NCBI GenBank assembly: GCA_944368925.1
Contig: CALVXG010000002.1
Coordinates: 124,001-188,000 of the forward strand
Source: an uncultured Clostridia bacterium
Lineage (GTDB): Bacteria > Bacillota > Clostridia > Christensenellales > Borkfalkiaceae
Direction: 5' to 3'
DNA length: 64,000 bases
Made by a program: the position numbers and the translations under genes. Under the pieces are notes generated by a model. It ran no database searches. It was not told the DNA's origin and saw nothing but the letters and a program-made list of their open reading frames with translations. This document shows positions 33,427 through 40,701 of this stretch, in pieces (the stretch's first letter is position 1; the number at the start of each line of letters is the position of its first letter).

Positions 33427-33750
33427 TCAGAGAAAGTACATGAGCAGTTCTGTCACGAACACGGTGCCGATGGCGGCCAGGGAGACGGGGAGAAGTCCTT
33501 TGCGAAAGAAGGAAAGAAGAAGCGCCGCGGCAGTCCCCGCAAGGCCCGACCAGATCGAAGAGGTACAAAATAGAATGGTGGGGAAGACCATGACGGCCAG
33601 AACGCTGTAAGGCAGGTAATAGAGAAAAGAGCGGATATATTTACTCTTGATATCCTTTTTGATAAACAGCAAAGTAACGGCTTTTGTAGCGTAAGTGACG
33701 GCAAACATGATGAGGCAGCCTGTCAGCATATCGGTAAGATCGGCGATCAC
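33427..33750 (-). CDS. azlD: AzlD-family branched-chain amino acid transport subunit
   Basis: 107 residues, four hydrophobic segments, the small partner of AzlC (LIMFAVTYATKAVTLLFI and YYLPYSVLAVMVFPTIL are typical). AzlCD exports branched-chain amino acids and analogues such as 4-azaleucine in Bacillus. It starts within the azlC stop (ATGA overlap of 4 bases), so translation is coupled. Ends at the bidirectional terminator shared with sdaA. Confidence 0.9.
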   Translation of the reverse strand: MIADLTDMLTGCLIMFAVTYATKAVTLLFIKKDIKSKYIRSFLYYLPYSVLAVMVFPTILFCTSSIWSGLAGTAAALLLSFFRKGLLPVSLAAIGTVFVTELLMYFL

Positions 33751-34589
33751 AGGGCGCCTCCTTTTCCGTTTCCGGGATCAGAATTTGTCGTAAAATCGCC
33801 ATGACGTCCTGCCGTTTTTACGTCGGAATTCGCGTTATCGTCCGAAGGCGGCGCGGCCGTGTTTTCTTCTTCCGCATGCGGGAAGAAGTACGCGATGACG
33901 GCGGTGCAGACGACGGAACAGAGGATGATATCAAGGCCGGCGGGCAAAGCCGCGAGCACGGGGACAAAGTAGAAAAGACAGCTTGCGCCGACCGATACGG
34001 CGACGAGCAGGAAGATTTTCAGATCGTCGCGCGAAGGCGGAATGACGATCGCGACGAACATGGCGTAGAGTGCGATGTTTAGGGCGCTCATGAGCATATC
34101 GTAGTAGGCTTGTCCCGAGCCGCCTGCCAAAGCGGCGGAAAGCAATTCGCTGACGCCCGCGCCGAGAGCGGTACCGCCCAGCCAGCCGCAGAACGAGCAG
34201 GACATCAGCCCGATCAGATAGGAAAAAGTAAGTTTTTGCGGCTGCCGTATGGCGACTGCAAAATTTTCGTCGGTAACGCCGAAAGCGAGGATGGCTCTTT
34301 GCCAAAGGGGAAAGCCGCTTCCCATTTTTTGCGCGAGGGCAAAGGACATGAGCGTGTAGCGGATGTTGATGACGAGCATTGTGGCGATAAGGACGGCGAT
34401 GCTTGCGCCCGCGGCGATGAGGTTTGTTCCGGCGAACTGGCCTGTGCCCGTAAAATTGGTGGCGGAAACGAGGACGGGGAACCACGGGGGGAAGCCCTGT
34501 CCGACCGCCTGAACGGCGTAAGCGAACGCGACGGAGACGTAGCCCAAAGCGATGGGGAGTCCGTCTTTTAATCCGCGGGTGAATTTCAT
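33747..34589 (-). CDS. azlC: AzlC-family permease with hydrophilic tail
   Basis: 280 residues. The conserved start GLKDGLPIALGYVSVAFAYAVQA (in part) and a core with TNFTGTGQFAGTNLI mark AzlC. Hydrophobic segments run to about 235. The last 45 residues are an unusual polar tail rich in Asp, Asn and Gly (HAEEENTAAPPSDDNANS...), not needed in the family. With AzlD it should export branched-chain amino acids. GGAG upstream of 34589; own promoter at 34619-34646. Confidence 0.92.
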   Translation of the reverse strand: MKFTRGLKDGLPIALGYVSVAFAYAVQAVGQGFPPWFPVLVSATNFTGTGQFAGTNLIAAGASIAVLIATMLVINIRYTLMSFALAQKMGSGFPLWQRAILAFGVTDENFAVAIRQPQKLTFSYLIGLMSCSFCGWLGGTALGAGVSELLSAALAGGSGQAYYDMLMSALNIALYAMFVAIVIPPSRDDLKIFLLVAVSVGASCLFYFVPVLAALPAGLDIILCSVVCTAVIAYFFPHAEEENTAAPPSDDNANSDVKTAGRHGDFTTNSDPGNGKGGAL

Positions 34590-34618
34590 GGTGAATCTCC
34601 TGAGGGTAGATGAAGAGT

Positions 34619-34646
34619 ATTATAACACAACGGAGGGTAAAAGCAA
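34619..34646 (-). promoter_or_regulatory. Sigma-A promoter of azlCD
   Basis: On the - strand TTGCTT (34646-34641), 16 bases, perfect TATAAT (34624-34619). Confidence 0.75.
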
Positions 34647-34687
34647 ATCATTTTTTGCGGAAATTTTCTGTTTTGGGCGCATACTTA

Positions 34688-34717
34688 TTGATTTTTGGGC
34701 GGCGGATATGCTATAAT
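34688..34717 (+). promoter_or_regulatory. Sigma-A promoter of the lysyl-tRNA synthetase gene
   Basis: TTGATT (34688-34693), 18 bases, perfect TATAAT (34712-34717). No T-box lies in the short leader. Confidence 0.75.
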
Positions 34718-34758
34718 AACGAAAATATAAGCAGAATCAAAGCACAGGAGAGATGGTT

Positions 34759-36783
34759 ATGTATTGGGCAGACAAATTGGCGGACGAAGTAATACGCCGC
34801 AAGCCGGAGAAAGAGGAGTATGTATGTGCGGCGGGGATATCGCCGTCGGGATCCGTACACATCGGGAATTTTCGGGACATCGCGACGAGTTATTTTGTGT
34901 ATAAAGCGCTTTTGAAGCGCGGCAAGAAAGCGAAGCTGTTGTTTTCGTGGGACGAATATGACAGGCTTCGGAAGGTGCCGAAGAACGTAGCCGATCACCT
35001 CGGAAACAATTCGTTTGAGAAATACATCGGGCATCCGTATGCGGATATACCCGATCCTTTCGGGTGCTGTAAAAGTTATGCCGAGCATTTTGAAAAAGAG
35101 TTCATGAACTCTCTGAAAAATTTCGGGATCGAGATGGAATATCATTTCCAGGCGCAGGAATACAGGAGCGGGCGTTACACGGAGCACATTATTTTTGCTT
35201 TAAAAAACCGCAAGAAGATTTTTGATATTCTGGACAAGCACCGCACGCAGGATTCGACGGAGGAAGAGCGGGAGAATTATTATCCCGTGAGCATATTCTG
35301 TCCGCATTGCGGGAAAGACAGCACGAAGATCGTGTCACTTTCGGAGGACTGCACGAAGGCGCATTATGTGTGTGACTGCGGGCATGAAGGGGAGTTTGAT
35401 TTTACAAAAGATTACAACTGCAAATTGCAGTGGAAGGTAGACTGGCCGATGCGTTGGCTGGCGGAAGGCGTAGATTTTGAACCGGGCGGGAAAGACCATG
35501 CTTCGAAGAACGGGAGTTACGACACGGCGAAAGACGTATCGCGCGAGGTATTCGGGTATCCTGCGCCGCTGTTCCAGGGGTACGAATTTATCGGGATCAA
35601 GGGGAGCGTCGGCAAGATGAGCGGATCTTCGGGGTTCAACATGACGCCCGATTTCCTGTTGAAATTGTACCAGCCGGAAGTGATCTTGTGGCTGTATGCG
35701 AAGACGGAGCCTTTGAAGGCGTTTGATTTTTGTCTTTCGGACGAAATTCTGCGCCAGTATTTTGAATTTGACAAGATGCTGACGGCATACCGTGACGGTA
35801 CGGCGAACGAATCGATCGCGCGGGTGATGGAAAATTGTGAGATCGAGGGCAGGCATATCGTTCCCGTTCCGATGGGACAGCTTGTGGAGCTGGGATCGGT
35901 CGTGAATTTCAACGCGGAAATGATGGAAAAGCTGTTCGAAAAGATCGGCACGCCTTACAAGATTGCCGATTTTGCGGAACGTTTTGCCAAAGCGGAGTTT
36001 TGGTTGAAGACGTGTTCGCCGGAGAGCGAGTATGTCATCCTGAAAAAGCGCAACTGGAAATACTACCGCACGATGGACGAATCGGAAAAAGAATGCGTGA
36101 AGCAGCTCAAAGAATACGTTGCGCAGGGCGGGTATACGCTTGATTCTCTGCAAGCGGAGCTGTACGCGATTCCCAAGCGCGTGTATCCCGACAAAGTAGA
36201 GGATAAGAGCGCTTTAAAAGAAGTGCAGAGCAAATTTTTCAAAGACGTTTATAATTTGGTTCTTGCGCGCGACAAAGGGCCGCGCCTGTATCTGTACCTG
36301 TTTGCGGTAGATGCGGAGCGGTATTTGAAGCTTTTGGATTTTTCGCTTTCCGAAGCGGAGGATCCGGATGCGGTTTTAGAGGAAAAGCCTGCCGAAAAAG
36401 AGGAAGAAAAAGTTATCGCAGAGGAAAGCTACGTAGCGGAACCTGCTCCCGTGAAGGCGCAGATCGAGCTGGAAGATTTCGCGAAAAACGATATACGTAT
36501 CTGCAAAATTTTGTCGGCGAAGCCGATGCGCAAGACGAATAAGCTGATGAAGCTGACGTTGCATGACGGGATGGGCGAGCGTGTGATCGTGTCGTCGATT
36601 GCCGATCAGTACGAGCCGGAGCAGCTGATCGGGAAGAAGATCGTCGTACTGGTCAATCTGAAACCGCACAAATTCGGCAACGAATATTCGAACGGGATGC
36701 TGCTGGCGAGCACGAACGAAGACGGGACGTGCCGCGTGCTCTTTGCCGCGGACGACGCGCAGATCGGGTCGTTGGTTCACTGA
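34759..36783 (+). CDS. lysK: Class I lysyl-tRNA synthetase with C-terminal tRNA-binding domain
   Basis: 674 residues. This is the class I (archaeal-type) LysRS, unrelated to the usual bacterial class II enzyme. The class I motifs are SGSVHIGNF (HIGH, about 29-37) and KMSGSSG (KMSKS, about 286-292). A zinc-type region with CPHCGK and CDCGHEG lies about 176-212. After about residue 560 comes an acidic linker (EEKPAEKEEEKVIAEE) and an OB-fold tRNA-binding domain (EDFAKNDIRICKILSAKP ... KKIVVLVNLKPHKFG ... GMLLAS), as in MetRS tails and Trbp111. The ATG at 34759 has AGGAG at 8 bases; the ATG two codons earlier is too close to it. Confidence 0.94.
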   Translation: MYWADKLADEVIRRKPEKEEYVCAAGISPSGSVHIGNFRDIATSYFVYKALLKRGKKAKLLFSWDEYDRLRKVPKNVADHLGNNSFEKYIGHPYADIPDPFGCCKSYAEHFEKEFMNSLKNFGIEMEYHFQAQEYRSGRYTEHIIFALKNRKKIFDILDKHRTQDSTEEERENYYPVSIFCPHCGKDSTKIVSLSEDCTKAHYVCDCGHEGEFDFTKDYNCKLQWKVDWPMRWLAEGVDFEPGGKDHASKNGSYDTAKDVSREVFGYPAPLFQGYEFIGIKGSVGKMSGSSGFNMTPDFLLKLYQPEVILWLYAKTEPLKAFDFCLSDEILRQYFEFDKMLTAYRDGTANESIARVMENCEIEGRHIVPVPMGQLVELGSVVNFNAEMMEKLFEKIGTPYKIADFAERFAKAEFWLKTCSPESEYVILKKRNWKYYRTMDESEKECVKQLKEYVAQGGYTLDSLQAELYAIPKRVYPDKVEDKSALKEVQSKFFKDVYNLVLARDKGPRLYLYLFAVDAERYLKLLDFSLSEAEDPDAVLEEKPAEKEEEKVIAEESYVAEPAPVKAQIELEDFAKNDIRICKILSAKPMRKTNKLMKLTLHDGMGERVIVSSIADQYEPEQLIGKKIVVLVNLKPHKFGNEYSNGMLLASTNEDGTCRVLFAADDAQIGSLVH

Positions 36784-36856
36784 GGGCCGAAAACAAAAAG
36801 AATAGAGGAATGAGAGAGAAAGCACGTTTGTGTTTTCTCTCTTTTCGGAGAAAGGG

Positions 36857-37267
36857 ATGAAAAAGCATTTAGAGGTAGTCGGGGCGGTACTTATTAAAGA
36901 CGGAAAGGTATTGGCGGCAAAGCGCGGCGAGAGCAAATACGCGTACGTGGCGCATAAATACGAGTTTGTCGGCGGGAAGATCGAAGCGGGCGAAACGCCC
37001 GAAGAAGCGCTTGTGAGGGAAGTAAAAGAGGAGTTGCGTGCGGATATACGCGTTTTGGCGCATTTTTTGGATATGACGCACGAATATCCGAATTTCAGTA
37101 TTACGCTGCGAACGTATCTTTGCGAGTTTCTGAGCGGGTTTCAAAGTACGGAGCATGAGGCGCTCCGCTTTCTTTCGGCGGATGAACTGAAAGAAGAGGA
37201 GTGGGCGCCCGCGGACGTACCCGCACTCGTCAAGCTGAGGGAATATCTTTCGGACTGCGTCCGATGA
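36857..37267 (+). CDS. Nudix hydrolase, MutT/8-oxo-dGTP diphosphatase type
   Basis: 136 residues. The Nudix box GGKIEAGETPEEALVREVKEEL (about 37-58) keeps all catalytic Glu residues, with Arg where Gly is usual at its end. KKHLEVVGAVLIKDGKVLAAKRG is the typical N-terminus of MutT-like enzymes that sanitise oxidised nucleotides. The start at 36857 has GGAGAAAGGG in front. It follows lysK by 73 bases with no terminator seen, so it may be read through from lysK. Confidence 0.9.
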   Translation: MKKHLEVVGAVLIKDGKVLAAKRGESKYAYVAHKYEFVGGKIEAGETPEEALVREVKEELRADIRVLAHFLDMTHEYPNFSITLRTYLCEFLSGFQSTEHEALRFLSADELKEEEWAPADVPALVKLREYLSDCVR

Positions 37268-37336
37268 GCTGGGAGCGTAAAGGTCTAAAAGTCTGACCGT
37301 TGCGGTTAAAAAAATTGTACATACAGGGGGGGAGAA

Positions 37337-37837
37337 ATGAGTAAACGAACTTTGAAAGACGGAAAATGGGAGCGCATTTTTGATTATGATTTTCATACGC
37401 GGATATTTTTTACGATCATAACCGACCGCTTTCAAACAGAATTGAGCGGCGGAAGCGTGATGATATCGGACAAAAACAGCGGGAAAGTGCTCTATAAAAA
37501 GAGCGGGTTTCACTATCTATACACGGGGGACGTTTCTCCGGACGAAAAGACGTTGGTTGCATTGGAAAACGGAAAACATTTTTATGTTTTTTCGTTGGAT
37601 ACGTTTACATTGGAAAAGCGCGTCACGGTGCCGCGCGGCTATGAAAGCATCGACTTTTATCCCTCTTACTCGGCGGACGGCAGCGTATTGACGGTTCCTG
37701 TTTCCCGTTATTGTACACAAGGGAAACAGCGCGGGTATCAATATTGTCTGTGCCGTTACGAAACGCAAAATTACGGGTTGCTTTTTGTGGAAGAAGTCAG
37801 CCGTGAAAAAATTCCTTTTTGGCCCTCCATGCGATAA
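37337..37837 (+). CDS. Protein of unknown function, beta-propeller-like blades
   Basis: 166 residues, no signal peptide or membrane segment. It looks like short beta-propeller or WD/YVTN-like strands: GDVSPDEKTLVALENGKHFYVFSL, YPSYSADGSVLTVPVS and RYETQNYGLLF (each quoted in part). I do not recognise a family. GGGGGGAGAA precedes the ATG at 37337. Its 3' end overlaps, in another frame, the sirtuin-like fragment, so the gene may have been cut short or fused at a deletion joint near 37820. Confidence 0.6.
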   Translation: MSKRTLKDGKWERIFDYDFHTRIFFTIITDRFQTELSGGSVMISDKNSGKVLYKKSGFHYLYTGDVSPDEKTLVALENGKHFYVFSLDTFTLEKRVTVPRGYESIDFYPSYSADGSVLTVPVSRYCTQGKQRGYQYCLCRYETQNYGLLFVEEVSREKIPFWPSMR

Positions 37838-38178
37838 AGAAGAAACATAATAAAGTTTTCAAATTTTTTCTGTTGGAAGTAAACGTAAGAATGGATGCTT
37901 TTTTCGTGCAGGACGATGCCTGGTATGCCGCCGCCGAAAGGTATGAGAAATTTTGTGAGATTGCCGCAGAGAAAAACACCGTACTTTTGGAAATGGGGGT
38001 AGGGTTCAACACGCCGACCATTATCCGCTATCCGTTCGAGCGCATGACGTATCACGGTAAAAACGTGTTCCTTATCCGGATGAATGCAGATTATCCCGAA
38101 GCGATTTCGGAAAATGCAAAAAAGACGCTTTCGTTCGATGAGGATATAACCGATATTTTAGACAAGCTCAAAGGGTAA
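37819..38178 (+). pseudogene. C-terminal fragment of a SIR2/sirtuin-like protein
   Basis: The last 95 residues (from about VRMDAFFVQDDAWYAA) match the end of the bacterial SIR2 branch whose members read CDDYFVEDENWHEA...VVLLELGVGFNTPGIIRYPFE...LIRIN. Here these appear as LLEMGVGFNTPTIIRYPFE, FLIRMNADYP and LSFDEDI. The NAD-binding Rossmann core (GAGIS, catalytic His, zinc Cys) that should precede it, about 180 residues, is missing. The first 24 residues are unrelated. Probably a remnant left by a deletion that joined it to the preceding gene. Confidence 0.7.
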
Positions 38179-38278
38179 AGGGAGTTTCCGACCGTTTTTG
38201 TTTTAAAACCATCTCTTTTTCATAGATTTTAATTTTTAAGGAGCACGATCTTTGTTTTTAAGTTTGCTTTTTTAATAA
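38179..38278. other. A+T-rich spacer before the repeat array
   Basis: No gene or clear signal; several T runs. The first repeat unit begins at 38279. Confidence 0.5.
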
Positions 38279-38760
38279 GATCCCACGAAAAAAGAGAGGT
38301 ATAAAACCTCTCTTTTTTCGTGGTGACCCCGACGAGAATTTGCAAAAAGTTTGTAAGGCACTTCGTGCGCGAACAACAGGCGGGAAACAGATGGAAAGGG
38401 TGAAGCGACACCTTCCGCCTGCAGTTCTTTCTCCCATGAGATCCCACGAAAAAAGAGAGGTATAAAACCTCTCTTTATTCGTGGTGACCCGACGAGAATT
38501 TGCAAAAAGTTTGTAAGGCACTTCGAGCGCGAACAGCAGGCGGGAAACAGATGGAAAGGGTGAAGCGATACCTTCCGCCTGCAGTTCTTTCTCCCATGAG
38601 ATCCCACGAAAAAAGAGAGGCATAAAACCTCTCTTTTTTCGTGGTGACCCCGACGAGAATTTGCAAAAAGTTTGCAAGGCACTTCGTGCGCGAACAGCAG
38701 GCGGGAAACAGATGGAAAGGTTGAAGCGACACCTTCCGCCTGCAGTTCTTTCTCCCATGA
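38279..38760 (-). repeat. Three tandem 160-161-bp repeats, each with the tRNA-Glu 3' end and a terminator hairpin
   Basis: Units begin at 38279, 38440 and 38600; the partial unit at 38761 leads into the intact tRNA-Glu. Each holds a hairpin (AAAGAGAGG...CCTCTCTTT), the last 18-19 bases of tRNA-Glu including CCA (38321-38339, 38482-38499, 38642-38660) and about 100 bases of spacer. Copies differ at a few bases; unit 2 lacks one C. Read from the tRNA, the order is tRNA-terminator-spacer-tRNA end-terminator and so on. Confidence 0.9.
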
Positions 38761-38768
38761 GATCCCAC

Positions 38769-38798
38769 GAAAAAAGAGAGGCGTAAAACCTCTCTTTA
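38769..38798 (-). terminator. Terminator of tRNA-Glu
   Basis: AAAGAGAGG/CCTCTCTTT arms around a 7-base loop with T run on the - strand, 5 bases after CCA; repeated in each upstream unit. Confidence 0.8.
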
Positions 38799-38802
38799 TT
38801 CG

Positions 38803-38877
38803 TGGTGACCCCGACGAGAATCGAACTCGTGTTACCGCCGTGAAAGGGCGATGTCTTGACCGCTTGACCACGGGGCC
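38803..38877 (-). tRNA. tRNA-Glu (anticodon TTC)
   Basis: A 75-base cloverleaf on the - strand: acceptor GGCCCCG/CGGGGTC (one G-T), anticodon stem TCGCC/GGCGG with loop CTTTCAC (anticodon TTC), T arm ACGAG/CTCGT with loop TTCGATT, and encoded CCA ending at 38803. Confidence 0.97.
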
Positions 38878-39180
38878 ATCTATATAAACCGCATTGCTGC
38901 GGATTTTTTTGCTGACCGCACACAACAGAAACTTAGTTGTTCTCACGAACTCAGCTTGATGATTATAACATATTCAGAGAAAATTGACAACTGATTTTGC
39001 GCGAAAAAAAGAAAAATTTTAAATTTTTTGAATATTTTTTAAAACGTGAGCCTTGTTGGCGGGAATACCGAAAAGCAGTCGGATAAGGCGCGCGCTTCAG
39101 ACTGGGTACGGGAAGTATATTCTTGGGCTAAGGCGGCAAAACACAAAAAAGAGACGAAAGGACAAGCGGCGTGGACGAGA
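38878..39180. other. Intergenic region between divergent tRNA-Glu and the nuclease gene
   Basis: Apart from the tRNA promoter I see no gene; open frames here lack ribosome sites and family resemblance. Confidence 0.5.
38962..38990 (-). promoter_or_regulatory. Promoter of tRNA-Glu
   Basis: On the - strand TTGTCA (38990-38985), 17 bases, perfect TATAAT (38967-38962). Confidence 0.8.
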
Positions 39181-39209
39181 TTGACAATCGGCGGCGGTGA
39201 GGGTATAAT
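39181..39209 (+). promoter_or_regulatory. Sigma-A promoter of the Cas4/RecB-like gene
   Basis: Perfect TTGACA (39181-39186), 17 bases, perfect TATAAT (39204-39209): a consensus promoter. Confidence 0.9.
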
Positions 39210-39239
39210 AGAAACAAAGGCGAGAAGAGGGAGGCGGGC

Positions 39240-39896
39240 ATGGGAGTTACGAAGACAGATTATATGCGCGGAATGCAATGTCCGAGAATGTTGTGGTTGG
39301 ACAGGCATAAGCCAGAAGAGCGGGTGATTCCTCCCGAGGTACAGAAAAAACTGGACGAGGGGAATGCGTTCGGAGATTTGGCGATGGGAATGTTCGGCGC
39401 GTATGTGGAGACGACGGCCTACAAAGAGAACGGCAGGCTTGACATAACGCAGATGGTGAAAAAAACGCAGGAGTGTTTGCGGGACGGTACGCAGGTTATT
39501 TGTGAGGCGGCTTTTTCCTATTACGGGAACTATTGTGCGGCTGATATTTTGCGCAAGGCGGAAGGCGGATACGAGCTGTACGAGGTAAAAAACAGCGGCG
39601 GCGTGAGTGAGCAGTTTATCAAGGATGTCGGCTTTCAGCGCTATATTTTGACCCGTTGCGGGGTACGGCTGAAAAAATGCTGCATTGTCCTGCACGGGGC
39701 GGAGGAAGAGAAACCTTTTGTAATTGAGGATGTCACCGCGCAGGCGAGGGCTTTTTCGCAGACGGTGAACGACAATATATGGCGGCTCGGGAAGATCAAA
39801 TTTCAGAAAGAGGAAGTTTTGCAGGAACCGGGGCCGCAATGCAAAGAACCGTACGAGTGTTGGTATTATGATTATTGCCATCGCCTGAAACAGTGA
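39240..39896 (+). CDS. Lone Cas4/RecB-like PD-(D/E)XK nuclease domain protein
   Basis: 218 residues. The start TKTDYMRGMQCPRMLWLDRH (in part) is typical of the Cas4-like nuclease half of DUF2779 proteins. EVKNSGGV (about 116-123, the (D/E)xK core) and GFQRYIL (about 131-137, the QhxxY-like motif) follow. Cys14 and the C-terminal CKEPYECWYYDYC cysteines can hold an Fe-S cluster. Relatives are usually 450-700 residues, with a second DUF2779 domain that is absent here. No cas genes or CRISPR array are nearby. GGGAGGCGGGC precedes the start. It probably cuts or processes DNA ends; its partner is unknown. Confidence 0.75.
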   Translation: MGVTKTDYMRGMQCPRMLWLDRHKPEERVIPPEVQKKLDEGNAFGDLAMGMFGAYVETTAYKENGRLDITQMVKKTQECLRDGTQVICEAAFSYYGNYCAADILRKAEGGYELYEVKNSGGVSEQFIKDVGFQRYILTRCGVRLKKCCIVLHGAEEEKPFVIEDVTAQARAFSQTVNDNIWRLGKIKFQKEEVLQEPGPQCKEPYECWYYDYCHRLKQ

Positions 39897-39946
39897 GCCG
39901 TCCATGGGGGCGGTGAGCGGGCAAAGTAAACCGAAGCAGAAAAAAA

Positions 39947-40006
39947 GACAGCCGCGCGGGCGGGGACAAATTGTCCCCGCCCGCGCGGCTGTCCTTTATT
40001 TTTTTA
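39947..40006. terminator. Very strong terminator between converging genes
   Basis: 23-bp perfect arms (39947-39969, 39971-39993) around one base, A run on the left and CTTTATTTTTTTATTTT on the right. Confidence 0.9.
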
Positions 40007-40643
40007 TTTTCATACTGGGAAAATGTTTTCGCATAAACGAGTCGGGGAATGTTTTGTCGAGCCATTCTCCGAAAGCGGTCAGAGGCGGGGAATCTCTCTC
40101 AACGTATCGCACGATGGCCGCGCACGTGAGTGCGAGGTCAAAGAGGATGAGTGCGAGGGCGCACCAGCCTAAAACTTTCAATGTTTTTTGGGGCAATGTT
40201 TCGAAAAAGCGGTCGGCGGGTTTCCAAAAGGCAAAGATGACGGCCATGCAGAGGGCGCCCCAAAGGATCATGATGGGGACGGTAGTTCTGCCGGCGATGC
40301 TCATGGGCCAGGTAGTGTAATTCCAGGAGCGGGTGCCGAAGAGCGATTCTTCGAGGAGAGAGAGCAAGATTTCGACGAGTCCGCCGAGGAAAGCGCCGCA
40401 GAGGAAGACCTGCCAGGGTTTTCGGAAATTGCGCAAGAACAAGACGATAACGAGGGTACCGAGCCCGTAGACGGGGTTGAACGTGGTGAAGATACTGCCG
40501 CTGCAATAGATAAACTGAACGGTATAGTGGTTGGCGAGCTGGAAGAAGACGTTAAAGATGACTTCCCAGAGCGTGCCGAGGGTACCGCCGAGCATATAGA
40601 GGAAGGCGGCTTTGGCGAGGGTAAGTTTGCCGAGGGAGGGCAT
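39996..40643 (-). CDS. Putative ABC transporter permease (CmpB family) membrane protein
   Basis: 215 residues with about five hydrophobic segments. It fits the CmpB-type putative permease family common in Clostridia: an early LYMLGGTLGTLWEVIFN, NPVYGLG in the middle, GGLVEILLS, RSWNYTTWP (the Trp-Asn-Tyr signature) and GRTTVPIMILWG. The transport role is only inferred from the family name; no ATPase is next to it. The start at 40643 is the best fit to the family; no good ribosome site is seen. It follows the GT4 gene. Confidence 0.8.
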   Translation of the reverse strand: MPSLGKLTLAKAAFLYMLGGTLGTLWEVIFNVFFQLANHYTVQFIYCSGSIFTTFNPVYGLGTLVIVLFLRNFRKPWQVFLCGAFLGGLVEILLSLLEESLFGTRSWNYTTWPMSIAGRTTVPIMILWGALCMAVIFAFWKPADRFFETLPQKTLKVLGWCALALILFDLALTCAAIVRYVERDSPPLTAFGEWLDKTFPDSFMRKHFPSMKIKK

Positions 40644-40651
40644 TGTAAATT

Positions 40652-40674
40652 GTAAAAACGCCGCAGGCGGCGCA
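40652..40674 (-). terminator. Terminator after the GT4 gene
   Basis: On the - strand CGCCGC-CT-GCGGCG followed by TTTTT, within the short gap to the CmpB-like gene. Confidence 0.6.
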
Positions 40675-40701
40675 TTTTTTGAACGGACGTAGTGCATAAA
40701 A

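Noticed and set aside
38279-38760. CRISPR array
   Set aside because: The whole 160-161-bp unit is repeated, not a short repeat with unique spacers, and it contains tRNA and terminator sequence. No cas genes.
38258-38946. Overlapping 220-codon frames on the - strand across the tRNA-Glu repeats
   Set aside because: They translate tRNA, terminators and repeat spacer in successive frames; repetitive and without ribosome sites.
39046-39327. 93-codon frame before the Cas4-like gene
   Set aside because: Crosses a consensus promoter and the start of the real gene in another frame; no ribosome site.
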